The position numbers were made by a program, and so were the translations under genes. A stretch of DNA of 64,000 nucleotides from Bacteroidetes bacterium HGW-Bacteroidetes-3 (GTDB lineage Bacteria; Bacteroidota; Bacteroidia; Flavobacteriales; Flavobacteriaceae), in the NCBI GenBank assembly GCA_002842505.1, contig PHDE01000002.1, positions 1-64,000 of the forward strand, in the 5' to 3' direction. Under the pieces are notes generated by a model. The model saw only the letters and a list, made by a program, of their open reading frames with translations, searched no databases and was not told where the DNA came from. Numbering within the stretch: position 1 is the first letter of the stretch; every line of letters begins with the position of its first letter. Positions 24,701 to 33,314 of this stretch are shown here, in pieces.

Positions 24701-24872
24701 CGGTAATATATAAGGAAAAGTAAATGTAGTAAACAATTGATTATTACCACATTAGTCTTTTATCTTTTTTCTATATTCTTTCGTCTGGTTAATATGTAAG
24801 GAAAAGAAAATGGGATAGACAACTGATTTCTATCACAATAATCTTTTATCTTTATTCTATATTCTTTCGTCT
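24701..24872. repeat. 86-bp imperfect tandem duplication after plsC
   Basis: Two copies (24701-24786 and 24787-24872) share TAAGGAAAAG, CTTTTATCTTT and CTATATTCTTTCGTCT. On the minus strand, directly 3' of the plsC stop, each can fold a hairpin (AATGTGGTAA/TTACTACATT in one, TGTGATAGA/TCTATCCCA in the other), with changes on both arms. The 408-bp spacer otherwise has no gene. Confidence 0.75.
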
Positions 24873-24874
24873 CG

Positions 24875-25687
24875 TTAATAGATATCCCAAAAAGTACGTT
24901 GCTTGTCCAGTTCTTCTTCCTGTTTTTTATATTCCGCCACTGAAACAACTTTTAAAAATGAAGGATGTTGTTCAATGCCAAACTCAATTTTTTTAACAAT
25001 TTCATCAACAGTGTCATTTTCATAATCAATATCAATGGGCTGTTTAATCACCATAGATTGCAACACATTTCGTTTTTTTATCAGCAGTCCCTTTTTGTCA
25101 TAAGCGCGTCTAAAGCCATCAATAACAATTGGAATCACAATAGGCTTGCAGGTTTTTATAATGTGTGCTGTACCGCGCCTGATTGGTTTAAAAGGTTTGG
25201 TGGTTCCCTGAGGAAAGGTAATTACCCAACCGTCATCCAATGCTTTTTTAATATTGCTGATATCCGACATTTTTACTTGCCTGTTTACATTTTCTCCGGC
25301 ACTTCTCCAGGTTCTTTCTATGGAAACAGAGCCTACATAGGCGAATATTTTTGGCAACAAACCCGATTTCATGGTTTCTGATGCGGCGACATAGTAGATA
25401 TTAAGTTTCGGATTCCAGATATAACCAATGTTTTTTAAAGAATCGACCCTTCCTTTTAATGAAGCATTAAAAACGTGGTACATGGCGGCAACATCGGCAA
25501 AATAGGTTTGGTGGTTGGAAACAAACAATACATTTGTAGGAGGAAGATCCCTAATGATTTCTGAACCTTCAATTTGCAGTTGGTTAAATCGTCTGTACCT
25601 TCCGTGAGAAACAACGCCAATAATTCTGACGAGCCATTTTTTGACAAATAAAATATGTCCGAATGGATTTCTTTTAAAAATTGGCAT
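24875..25687 (-). CDS. plsC: 1-acyl-sn-glycerol-3-phosphate acyltransferase family protein
   Basis: A 270-residue acyltransferase of the PlsC superfamily that transfers a fatty acyl chain in phospholipid synthesis. Motif I is NHQTYFAD (His and Asp near 58-63), motif II is SVSIERTWR, and motif III is TFPQGTTKPFK, with Gln where FPEG is usual. Motif IV-like KPIVIPIVIDGF follows. A single weak hydrophobic stretch is near the N terminus. The C-terminal region carries EEELDKQR. The E-to-Q change in motif III is uncommon but occurs in some branches; activity is likely but the exact acyl acceptor is not assured. Confidence 0.85.
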   Translation of the reverse strand: MPIFKRNPFGHILFVKKWLVRIIGVVSHGRYRRFNQLQIEGSEIIRDLPPTNVLFVSNHQTYFADVAAMYHVFNASLKGRVDSLKNIGYIWNPKLNIYYVAASETMKSGLLPKIFAYVGSVSIERTWRSAGENVNRQVKMSDISNIKKALDDGWVITFPQGTTKPFKPIRRGTAHIIKTCKPIVIPIVIDGFRRAYDKKGLLIKKRNVLQSMVIKQPIDIDYENDTVDEIVKKIEFGIEQHPSFLKVVSVAEYKKQEEELDKQRTFWDIY

Positions 25688-25734
25688 TTAGGTGGTTTAG
25701 TTTTGAATGAAAAGCAAATTTAATAAAAAATAAA

Positions 25735-26367
25735 TTAAATTTCTTTTAATAACACTTTGATTTCGTTTAGCATCATGGCAGTTGCTCCCCAAACAATACA
25801 ATTACTAAGGTTGAAACATGGAACAAGTATATTTTTGGCATAAGAAGTGGAGACAATAGTGGTTGAAAAAGCATTTTCATTTAACAGATCTTCCAGCAAA
25901 ACCGGTATATTTTCTTCAACTTCCTCATTCTTTGTAAAGTTTGGCGTATAGTTAAGAAACCCTAAAAACGGCGTAACCATAAAATTGCTCGGCGGAATGA
26001 AAACATCGGTCATTTGCTTGAAAATTTGCACGTCATCTGGCTTAATTCCAACTTCTTCCTGAGCTTCCCGTAAAGCGGTTTTTTCCAGTGAATTATCGTC
26101 GCTATCAAACTTTCCTCCGGGAAAACTAATTTGTGAGGCGTGGGTTCCGTTATAGGTTGCGCGCAATGTCAGCAAAAAGCAGGTTTTTTCTTGTGAATTC
26201 GGATAAAACATTGCCAGAACTGCCGCTTTTTTTGCGTTTTTTGCATCAATAAATTCTTGTGAATATTTTTTTCTGAATTTTGGCGCCAATTCAAACTGCG
26301 CCTCTAATCCGCCAAGAGAAATACCTGAAAGTTTTGAAATGCTATTTTTGAAGTCCTTAAATTCCAT
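25735..26367 (-). CDS. CoA pyrophosphatase-type NUDIX hydrolase
   Basis: A 210-residue hydrolase. The UPF0035 signature LTLRATYNGTHASQISFPGG is followed directly by the NUDIX box GKFDSDDNSLEKTALREAQEEVGI (G-x5-E-x7-REx2EE, read in parts). This pair of motifs marks the NudL/YeaB CoA diphosphatase group, which cleaves CoA to 4'-phosphopantetheine and adenosine 3',5'-bisphosphate. The gene stands alone, 47 bp upstream of plsC on the same strand, so co-transcription is possible. Confidence 0.88.
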   Translation of the reverse strand: MEFKDFKNSISKLSGISLGGLEAQFELAPKFRKKYSQEFIDAKNAKKAAVLAMFYPNSQEKTCFLLTLRATYNGTHASQISFPGGKFDSDDNSLEKTALREAQEEVGIKPDDVQIFKQMTDVFIPPSNFMVTPFLGFLNYTPNFTKNEEVEENIPVLLEDLLNENAFSTTIVSTSYAKNILVPCFNLSNCIVWGATAMMLNEIKVLLKEI

Positions 26368-26444
26368 GGTTTTATTGATATTGGCATAAAATTATAATAG
26401 AAAAACGCCTAGGCAAAAGCATTAATATAATTTATCGTTAAGGG

Positions 26445-27188
26445 CTATTTGTTATTAAATTTAGCGGCCATCGCGGCGCCAATAATACCCGCATCATTTT
26501 CAGCTTGTGCAGGTGCAATTGGCGTATCAATCTCAATTTTATGGATAAATTTATGGACTCTTTTGCTAGCGCCTCCACCAATGATAATAAGGTCGGGCGA
26601 CATAATAAAATTTAAGTGGCTAAAATATTTATGCAGTCTTTTCCCCCATTTTTTCTGGCTTAATTTTTCTCTTTTGCGGGCAGAATCTGCGGCATAGATT
26701 TCAAAGCTTTCACCATGTCTGTTTAATAAATGCCCAAATTCCGTATTGGGCAATAATTTTCCGTCTAAAAATACTGCCGATCCAATTCCTGTTCCCAGTG
26801 TAATCATAATTACGACCCCATTTTTATCTTTTCCTGCACCAAAGTTCATTTCTGCAATTCCGGCTGCATCAGCGTCATTTACAACGGTAAATTTATTTCC
26901 GGCGGTGTTTTTAAAAAGTTCGCCAACGTTTATCCCTTTCCAATCTTCGTGTAGGTTTCCTCCGGAAAGACATATTCCGTTTTTAAGCAATGCTGGGAAT
27001 CCGCAACCAACGGAACCTTCCCAATGAAAGTGTTTCACTAATTTTTTAATAACATTGGCAATTGCATCGGGCGTGGCTGGCCTTGGAGTGGGAATTCTTT
27101 TTCTGTCGGCAGAAAGTTCGCCTGTTTCAACATTGACTATTGCGGCTTTTATGCCTGTTCCTCCAACATCAATACCCAATATTTCCAT
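26445..27188 (-). CDS. ROK-family sugar kinase, polyphosphate glucokinase-like
   Basis: A 247-residue kinase. The phosphate-binding [12 protein letters not shown] lies at the start, the catalytic Asp in [16 protein letters not shown], and the ATP/polyphosphate motif in [22 protein letters not shown]-type [18 protein letters not shown] lacks the CxCGxxGC zinc motif of most ROK repressors and kinases. This fits the PPGK branch, which phosphorylates glucose with polyphosphate or ATP. Glucose 6-phosphate could feed sugar nucleotide synthesis for the polysaccharide cluster, but that link is inference. Confidence 0.87.
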   Translation of the reverse strand: MEILGIDVGGTGIKAAIVNVETGELSADRKRIPTPRPATPDAIANVIKKLVKHFHWEGSVGCGFPALLKNGICLSGGNLHEDWKGINVGELFKNTAGNKFTVVNDADAAGIAEMNFGAGKDKNGVVIMITLGTGIGSAVFLDGKLLPNTEFGHLLNRHGESFEIYAADSARKREKLSQKKWGKRLHKYFSHLNFIMSPDLIIIGGGASKRVHKFIHKIEIDTPIAPAQAENDAGIIGAAMAAKFNNK

Positions 27189-27468
27189 AGTGTTTAATAA
27201 GATTTCAAGTTAAAACAACAATGTTATTGAAAATATATTAAATAAAAAACGATACTTGTTATTTTTTATCATTGTTGGGTGATAAAAATACCATAAATAA
27301 ACGAAATATAGAATTGAAAGACTTTTAACCTAGAAAGAGCCCTAAAAATTATAAATTATAAATTTTGGATTTTGAATTGGCTGGAGGACAATTTTCATCT
27401 CGAAAAAGCGGGATTCATTTTTAATTCTATTTGCATATTATATGATAAAAACCAAGTGAAAAAATATA

Positions 27469-27742
27469 AAAAATCAATTCAATCTTAAATTTGCAATTAA
27501 CCGCAAAGAAATTTTGTTTGACATTTGATTACGCTATTTTCAAAATCGTAAATCAAAAATCATAAATCGTAATTCATTTTGCGTTAGCGATTGCTGCCCT
27601 TCGGCTACCGCTCAGGATAAATTCATATTTTTTTGAGGCTTTTTTGCCGATAAAAAGATTGTAACGAAAAGCGCTACCACTTTTTTGGAGGTTGTCCCGC
27701 CAAAAAAAAGTGGGAACGCCAACCGAAAAGGCAGGCAGGCCC
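27469..27742 (+). repeat. Dispersed intergenic repeat R1, copy 4
   Basis: The 27189-27875 spacer (about 690 bp) holds no gene. This copy matches copy 1 over ATTAACCGCAAAGAA, ATTACGCTATTTTCAAAAT, the heptads TAAATCA, AAAATCA, TAAATCG, TAATTCA, then GCGTTAGCGATTG and GGAACGCCAACC. A different middle insert carries CTTTTTTGGAGG and CCGCCAAAAAAAAG. Bases 27189-27468 show nothing I can name. Confidence 0.75.
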
Positions 27743-27831
27743 AAAACGGCATTTTTATAATTTTATTTTTTTGAATTTTGCCACTTTGTGCAAATAAATA
27801 AAAACAAAATTTTATTTCTAAAAATTATTAG

Positions 27832-27839
27832 TATTTTTG
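27832..27839 (+). promoter_or_regulatory. -7 box TATTTTTG for the nusB operon
   Basis: An exact TAnnTTTG match 36 nt upstream of the nusB ATG, and the only good candidate for the nusB-DUF1573-yajC row. Confidence 0.6.
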
Positions 27840-27875
27840 CCGCTCAAATCAACTAAACGCACAAAAGTTCTTTAA

Positions 27876-28814
27876 ATGATAAATAGACGACATATTAGAA
27901 TAAAAGTAATGCAATCGGTTTACGCATTGCTGCAGTCTAAAAGTGATAACCTTAAAAAAGAAGAAGATTTTTTATACACAAGTATAGAAAAAATGTACGA
28001 TTTGTACGCACTAATGCTTCGTTTGCTTGTGGAAGTTAAGAATATGGAAAAGAAACATATTGAAATTTCTGGCAAAAAGTTTTTAGCCACTTCCCAAGAT
28101 TTAAATCCGAATTTTAAATTTATTAACAACGAAATTTTCAAATTATTGGAAGAAAGCGTTTCGTTGAATACTTATTTGGAAGATAATAAACTAAATTATT
28201 GGAGTTTGGACAATGAATATGTCCACGAAATTTTGACCTTAGTAAAACAAAGCGACCTTTATGCTTCATATATGGCATCTGGTAAATGTTCTTTTGAAGA
28301 GGACAGGGAATTTGTGGTTGCAATGTTTAAAAGTGTGGTGGCGCCAAATGAAAAATTGGCAGAATATTTTGAAGATAAAACCATAAGTTGGGTTGATGAT
28401 ATTCCTTTTGTGAATACTTGGATTGTAAAATCGTTGAACCAATTAAAACCCAAACATACTTTTTTATTGGGGAATTTATATAAAGATGACGACGACAAGA
28501 AATTTGTGGTGGATTTATTCAGAAAAGTGGTGTTGAACCATAAAGAGTTTGAAAAGGAAATTGAAAATAAAACGCCAAACTGGGACACTGACCGTATTGC
28601 CGAAATTGATATGATATTGATTAAAATGGCCATAAGCGAATTTTTAAAATTTCCTTCAATTCCAACAAGCGTTACCATTAATGAATATATTGAAATTGCA
28701 AAGGATTATTCTTCGGAAAAGAGCAGTTTCTTCATAAATGGCGTTATTGATAAAATTTTAAAAGATTTTACCGCATCAAAAAGATTGAATAAAATAGGAC
28801 GAGGATTGATGTAA
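27876..28814 (+). CDS. nusB: Transcription antitermination factor NusB, long Bacteroidota form
   Basis: A 312-residue protein; the E. coli NusB is about 139. The N terminus MINRRHIRIKVMQSVYALLQ is NusB-like. The canonical helical NusB domain is at about 190-300, ending IDMILIKMAISEFLKFPSIP, then TVTINEYIEIAKDYSSEKSSFFINGVIDKIL in two pieces. The extended middle is usual in this phylum. NusB binds boxA RNA with NusE for rRNA antitermination. It heads an operon with a DUF1573 lipoprotein, yajC, ybbR and coaE. Confidence 0.92.
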   Translation: MINRRHIRIKVMQSVYALLQSKSDNLKKEEDFLYTSIEKMYDLYALMLRLLVEVKNMEKKHIEISGKKFLATSQDLNPNFKFINNEIFKLLEESVSLNTYLEDNKLNYWSLDNEYVHEILTLVKQSDLYASYMASGKCSFEEDREFVVAMFKSVVAPNEKLAEYFEDKTISWVDDIPFVNTWIVKSLNQLKPKHTFLLGNLYKDDDDKKFVVDLFRKVVLNHKEFEKEIENKTPNWDTDRIAEIDMILIKMAISEFLKFPSIPTSVTINEYIEIAKDYSSEKSSFFINGVIDKILKDFTASKRLNKIGRGLM

Positions 28815-28845
28815 TTTTATATTTTTACAAAAAAAACCAAAAACC

Positions 28846-29298
28846 ATGAGAAAATACAGTATTTTAGGAATTGTTTTGTTGAGTTTGGCATTTGTTGCCT
28901 GCAAAGACAACGCAACATCAAAAATTGATGCAACAAATTTAGAAACTGCAAAAGAAAGAGATGCAAAAATTAGTTTAGGCAGTGCAATTATTGCATTTGA
29001 TAAAACGGAGTACGATTTTGGAACCATTAATGAAGGTGATGTTGTTGATGGTGCATTTACAGTTTCCAATAAAGGAAAAACAGATTTAATAATTACTGAC
29101 GCATCTGCATCTTGCGGCTGCACGGTTCCTGAATGGCCAAAAGATGCCATTAAGCCGGGAGATTCTGCCATCGTAAAATTCTCATTTAATTCAAGGGGAA
29201 AAACAGGCAAACAAAGCAAAACAATTACGTTAAAAACCAACACGGAAAATGTTACAGAAACTTTGCGTATTGCAGGAACCGTAACACCAAAAAGTTAG
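28846..29298 (+). CDS. DUF1573 lipoprotein
   Basis: A 150-residue exported protein. The signal peptide MRKYSILGIVLLSLAFVAC ends in lipobox FVAC with Cys19, so a lipoprotein is expected. A single Ig-like DUF1573 domain follows, with the family mark TDASASCGCTVPEWP and IKPGDSAIVKFSFNSRGKTG. Function is not known. The same domain occurs at 55797-56219 in a non-lipoprotein version. It lies 31 bp after nusB and 33 bp before yajC. Confidence 0.88.
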   Translation: MRKYSILGIVLLSLAFVACKDNATSKIDATNLETAKERDAKISLGSAIIAFDKTEYDFGTINEGDVVDGAFTVSNKGKTDLIITDASASCGCTVPEWPKDAIKPGDSAIVKFSFNSRGKTGKQSKTITLKTNTENVTETLRIAGTVTPKS

Positions 29299-29331
29299 TT
29301 AAAAAATAAATTTAACAATAAATAAAATATA

Positions 29332-29649
29332 ATGTATACAACTATAGCTTTACAGAGTGCCAGTTCATTAACAAGCATGCTTCCTTTCTTATTAATGTTT
29401 GTGGTGATTTATCTTTTTATGATCAGACCGCAAATAAAACGCCAAAAAAATGAAAAAAAGTTTCAAACTTCTATTTCAAAAGGCAATAAAGTGGTTATGA
29501 GCAGCGGTATTCACGGCAAAATTGTTGATATTGTTGACAGTGACAATACCGTAATAATTGAAACTGGGGCAGGAAAAATTAAATTTGAACGCTCAGCCAT
29601 TTCAATGGAGCTCAGCAAAAAATACCAAGTGCCCGAAGAAATTAAATAA
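29332..29649 (+). CDS. yajC: Preprotein translocase subunit YajC
   Basis: A 105-residue protein with one N-terminal membrane helix (about 17-35, LPFLLMFVVIYLFMI) followed by the family core RPQIKRQKNEKKFQTSISKG, VVMSSGIHGKIVDI and VIIETGAGKIKFERSAIS. YajC associates with SecDF-YidC in the inner membrane. A clear intrinsic terminator follows at 29665, so ybbR downstream may need its own transcription or readthrough. Confidence 0.92.
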   Translation: MYTTIALQSASSLTSMLPFLLMFVVIYLFMIRPQIKRQKNEKKFQTSISKGNKVVMSSGIHGKIVDIVDSDNTVIIETGAGKIKFERSAISMELSKKYQVPEEIK

Positions 29650-29664
29650 TTTTGAAGACGTATT

Positions 29665-29696
29665 AAAAAAGTGAGTTTTATGGCTCACTTTTTTTG
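29665..29696 (+). terminator. Intrinsic terminator after yajC
   Basis: The stem AAAAAAGTGAG / CTCACTTTTTT with loop TTTTATGG and a trailing T run. Confidence 0.85.
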
Positions 29697-29721
29697 TACC
29701 TTTAATTGTTAAATTTCAAAA

Positions 29722-29827
29722 ATGAAACGAGCCTAACAAATTTTGATACATGGGAATGATTAATAGCGAACCTACCTGCCGGAAGGCAGGCAGCAGCTGT
29801 TACCGCTAAAAAATAAAATTTAAACAG
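29722..29827 (+). repeat. Start-codon element, copy C1 (106 bp)
   Basis: It begins ATGAAACGAGCCTAACAAAT and ends TTTAAACAG, where copy C2 begins at ATGAAA. The hairpin is CCTGCCGGAAGGCAGG. A near-consensus box TAAATTTC lies 4 nt upstream. Confidence 0.9.
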
Positions 29828-29941
29828 ATGAAACGAGCCTAACAAATTTTGATACACAAGGGAATGATTAATAGCGAATTTATCTGCCGGAAGGCAGGCA
29901 GCAGCTGTACCAATAAAAAATAAAAAATAAAATATAAACAG
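29828..29941 (+). repeat. Start-codon element, copy C2 (114 bp)
   Basis: It is in direct tandem with C1 and ends ATATAAACAG before the ATGAAA of ybbR. The hairpin is CTGCCGGAAGGCAG, and the A-rich tail carries an extra TAAAAAA unit. The tandem arrangement shows that ATGAAA is the junction unit. Confidence 0.9.
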
Positions 29942-30910
29942 ATGAAAACAAAAACAGCGTCTGCCATCAGATCACTAAAAAATAATAGAAAGATCAAAAT
30001 TTTTTTATTTTTTTTGGTTTTGTCGTCTTTAATTTGGATGCTGATTGAATTGTCTAAAACCTATGTTACAACGGTTGCTTTTAACGTAGAATACACAAAT
30101 TTATCGAAAGGCAAGCTGGTGCAAAAAAAACCAGTTTCAACATTGGAACTGACCATAAAGGGCCAAGGATTCACTTTGTTGAAATATAAAGCCAAGAAAC
30201 ATAAAATACTCTTAAACCTAAATAATATTTCTAAATTAAATTCAGATACCTATATATTGCCAAATAAACAAATTACCCAATTAAATTCCCAATTTACCAA
30301 TGGAATAGAAGTTGTTGCAGTGTTAAAAGACACCATATTTATTGAATTGGGCCACGCAATTTCAAAAAGAGTACCGGTAATTCCTAATCTTGAAATTCAC
30401 TATAAAGCTGGGTATAATTTGGTGGAGAAATTGATAATTTCGCCTGATACGGTTCTTGTTACAGGTGCTAAAAAATTTATTGATTCAATTACGAGACTGG
30501 AAACCAGTCTGTTAAAATTGGATAATGTCTATGAGAATATTGAAATGGTGCTAGATTTAAAATCGCCTTTTAAAAAGAACCAAATAATTATTTCAACCAA
30601 CAAAGTTAAAATTTTCGGGAAAGTCGATAAATTTACAGAAGGCACTTTCAAAATTCCGGCAACCATTATCAATGTTCCTGAAGGTGTTAAAGTAATTACT
30701 TTTCCCAAAGAAATTGAAGTGATTTATCAGGCCGGACTTTCAAATTTCAGTAAAATCACCAAAAATGACCTTTCGGTTGTTTTCGATTACAAGCAGTATG
30801 AAAAAGATTCTTTGATTACCTATTTAACGCCGGTAATACTTCAAAAAAGTGATTATATATATTCATTAAAAATAAATCCTCCACAATTGGAATTTTTAAT
30901 TCAAAAATGA
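29942..30910 (+). CDS. YbbR-like domain-containing protein
   Basis: A 322-residue protein with one N-terminal membrane helix (about 19-37, KIFLFFLVLSSLIWMLIEL) and an extracytoplasmic part made of YbbR-like repeats, visible in KRVPVIPNLEIHYKAGYNLV and SPDTVLVTGAKKFIDSI. In Firmicutes, YbbR (CdaR) regulates the diadenylate cyclase CdaA; whether this holds here is unknown, since no cdaA lies in the window. The stop TGA overlaps the ATGAAA that opens element D. Element C2 forms its leader. Confidence 0.85.
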   Translation: MKTKTASAIRSLKNNRKIKIFLFFLVLSSLIWMLIELSKTYVTTVAFNVEYTNLSKGKLVQKKPVSTLELTIKGQGFTLLKYKAKKHKILLNLNNISKLNSDTYILPNKQITQLNSQFTNGIEVVAVLKDTIFIELGHAISKRVPVIPNLEIHYKAGYNLVEKLIISPDTVLVTGAKKFIDSITRLETSLLKLDNVYENIEMVLDLKSPFKKNQIIISTNKVKIFGKVDKFTEGTFKIPATIINVPEGVKVITFPKEIEVIYQAGLSNFSKITKNDLSVVFDYKQYEKDSLITYLTPVILQKSDYIYSLKINPPQLEFLIQK

Positions 30911-31052
30911 AACGAGCATTACCAATTTTGACACATGAAGGAATGATTAATGGCGAACCTACCTGCCGGCAGGCAGGTTTATCTACCGGTAGGCAGGTTT
31001 ACCTACCGACAGGCAGGCAGCATCTGTACCAATAAAAAATAAATAATAACAG
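30907..31052 (+). repeat. Start-codon element, copy D (146 bp)
   Basis: It begins ATGAAACGAGCATTACC; its first ATGA contains the ybbR stop TGA. It ends AATAACAG before the coaE ATGAAA. The inner part has three tandem units of about 20 bp built on CTACCGGTAGGCAGG. The mini-ORF stop is mutated (GCATTA), so the frame runs further. Confidence 0.9.
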
Positions 31053-31643
31053 ATGAAAATAATTGGATTGACAGGTGGCATTGGAAGCGGAAAAAGCACT
31101 GTTTTGGAGCTTTTTGCTGCACTTGGCGCAACAACTTATGTTGCTGACCTTGAAGCTAAAAAATTAATGAATTCCGACGAGGAATTAAAGAGTCAAATCA
31201 AAAAATTATTTGGTGTCAATGCTTATGTTAATGGGGAATTGAACAGAATATATATTGCATCGATTGTTTTTGGCAATGAAGAAAAATTAAATGCTTTAAA
31301 TGCTTTGGTTCATCCTAAAGTTCGAGAAGATTTTCAACATTATATTAAAGAAACAAATGCTGATTTCGTAATTTATGAAACGGCTATTTTATTTGAAAGC
31401 GGCAGCGATAAATTTTGCGATTATATCATCACTGTTTTGTCGGGTTTTGAAGATAAAATAAGCAGAATTATGAAACGGGACAAAACTTCCAGGGAACAAA
31501 TTTTGGAACGAATGAAACATCAGTCAACAGATGATTTAAATATAAAAAATTCAGACTTTGTGATCAGAAACAACAATTTTGAGGACACAAAAAATCAGGT
31601 ATTAACTATTTTTGAGTTAATTAATGCTTTAGAAAATAAATAA
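31053..31643 (+). CDS. coaE: Dephospho-CoA kinase
   Basis: A 196-residue P-loop kinase for the last step of CoA synthesis. The Walker A is GLTGGIGSGKST (about 5-16). The CoaE motifs LNALVHPKVREDFQHYI and YETAILFESGSDKFCDYII follow, then the lid with MKRDKTSREQILERM. Length matches the family. Without element D the start would have overlapped the ybbR stop as ATGA, so tight ybbR-coaE coupling appears to have been broken by the insertion. Confidence 0.92.
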   Translation: MKIIGLTGGIGSGKSTVLELFAALGATTYVADLEAKKLMNSDEELKSQIKKLFGVNAYVNGELNRIYIASIVFGNEEKLNALNALVHPKVREDFQHYIKETNADFVIYETAILFESGSDKFCDYIITVLSGFEDKISRIMKRDKTSREQILERMKHQSTDDLNIKNSDFVIRNNNFEDTKNQVLTIFELINALENK

Positions 31644-31723
31644 ATATTTTCTTAAAAAATTGTTAAAAAAATAATTTATATGTTAATCTACGTTAAATAA
31701 CAATGAATATAGTGTTAAACGTG

Positions 31724-31731
31724 TAAATTTG
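31724..31731 (+). promoter_or_regulatory. -7 box TAAATTTG, leaderless-type
   Basis: The box ends 4 nt before the ATG of the histidine kinase gene at 31736, so the transcript would begin at or beside the start codon. Confidence 0.6.
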
Positions 31732-31735
31732 GGCG

Positions 31736-33304
31736 ATGAGGAAAAGGATTTTTGCGCTTATCGTTATTTTAATGAGTATTGCCTTAATAGGCATTATTTC
31801 AGTGCAGGTATTTTGGATAAAAAATACGGTACAGATAACGGAAGAACAATTTTCGGCAAATGTTAAGTTTGCTTTGGCAAAAGTTTCGGACGACATAAAA
31901 CAACGTGAGTTTAACGACTTTTATTTTAAAGTGGCGGAACTTTACAAGGATGGTGAAAAATTAAAGGAATCTGATGTCAGAAAATTTATTTATGAAAAAA
32001 TAGACACCACCAATAATGAAAAATTCACTTATTCCCAAAACATTATTGAGTCAAATTATAAAGTGCCGACAGCGTTCTTTGAAAATGATACCGTAAACTT
32101 TAAAGAAATTTTTAGTGAAGAGGAAATAGTTGTTGTAAAAGACCATGTTTTGGACAACAAGGCCGGCACAATGAATGCACCAGAAGAGCGTTATGTTAAA
32201 GTTGGAAGGTTTGAAGGAGCCGAAAAAAGCTATTTAGAACGTCAATTTGATATTTTTACCAGTAAACTTCCTGTTCACAGAAGAGTAAGCAACAGAGAAA
32301 TTTCGTTTAGGTTGGCCAACGAGCTTAATTCAAAAGGAATTAGCACCGATTTTAAATATGGCATTTACAGCAATGGTTTGGCTACCCAGGTAAAATCGGG
32401 TTATTTCAGAAAAGAAGTTGGCAAAAGCTATATGGTTCCAATGTTTGCCGATGCTGAAGGAAACAGTAATTATCAACTGTATGTTACTTTTCCTGAAAAG
32501 AAAAATTATATATTAGCTTCCATTTCTAAAATTTTGACGTTGTCTGTTTTCTTTATTCTGATTATTATTTTAGCGTTTGTAAGTGCTTTGTATCAGTTAA
32601 TTAAGCAAAAACAGATTTCTGAAATTAAAACGGATTTCATCAACAATATGACACACGAATTTAAAACACCCATCGCAACCATAAATTTAGCGTTGGATGC
32701 CATTAAAAATCCGAAAGTCATCGGCGACCAAGAAAAAGTGATGCGGTATGTAAAAATGATTCGCGAGGAGAATAAACGAATGAATGCGCAAGTTGAAAAT
32801 GTATTGAGGATTTCCAAACTTGAAAAAAATCAGTTGGATGTAAAAAAAGAAAAAGTTGACGTTCACGACTTAATAATTGAAGCTGTAACGCACGTAGATT
32901 TACTGGTTAAAGATAAAGGCGGCTATATTAAAACGAAATTTAATGCAAAATCAACAGGGATTTTAGCCGACCATTTTCATTTTACCAACGTGATTGTGAA
33001 TATATTGGACAATGCCATAAAATATTCTGAAGATGCGCCAAAAATTGACATTTCGACTGAAAATACTGCCAAAGAAATTATTATTAAAGTAAAAGACCAG
33101 GGAATTGGCATGGTTAAAAATGTTCAAAAAAATGTTTTTAAGAAATTTTACAGAGAAGAAAGAGGAAATATACACAATGTGAAAGGCCATGGATTAGGGC
33201 TTGCATACGTGAAAAAAATTGTTGAAATTCATCAAGGCGAAGTTTATGTGGAAAGTGAGAAAGGTATTGGAAGCACTTTCACCATTAAACTGCCTTTAAT
33301 TTAA
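31736..33304 (+). CDS. Sensor histidine kinase (RprX-like)
   Basis: A 522-residue membrane kinase. TM1 is at about 6-26, a periplasmic sensor region of about 235 residues has no recognised fold, and TM2 is at about 263-286. The HisKA H-box is NNMTHEFKTPIATINL with His307. N-box VIVNILDNAIKYS, G1 VKDQGIGM and G2 GHGLGLAYVKKIVE follow. It lies 10 bp upstream of an OmpR-type regulator, so the two form a pair resembling Bacteroides RprX/RprY. The signal is unknown. The start is fixed by TM1 and by the promoter box 4 nt upstream. Confidence 0.92.
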   Translation: MRKRIFALIVILMSIALIGIISVQVFWIKNTVQITEEQFSANVKFALAKVSDDIKQREFNDFYFKVAELYKDGEKLKESDVRKFIYEKIDTTNNEKFTYSQNIIESNYKVPTAFFENDTVNFKEIFSEEEIVVVKDHVLDNKAGTMNAPEERYVKVGRFEGAEKSYLERQFDIFTSKLPVHRRVSNREISFRLANELNSKGISTDFKYGIYSNGLATQVKSGYFRKEVGKSYMVPMFADAEGNSNYQLYVTFPEKKNYILASISKILTLSVFFILIIILAFVSALYQLIKQKQISEIKTDFINNMTHEFKTPIATINLALDAIKNPKVIGDQEKVMRYVKMIREENKRMNAQVENVLRISKLEKNQLDVKKEKVDVHDLIIEAVTHVDLLVKDKGGYIKTKFNAKSTGILADHFHFTNVIVNILDNAIKYSEDAPKIDISTENTAKEIIIKVKDQGIGMVKNVQKNVFKKFYREERGNIHNVKGHGLGLAYVKKIVEIHQGEVYVESEKGIGSTFTIKLPLI

Positions 33305-33314
33305 AATAAAAAAC

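Noticed and set aside
24760-24948. A 62-codon minus-strand frame at the plsC 3' end
   Set aside because: It overlaps plsC in another frame and runs into the tandem duplication; no initiation signal.
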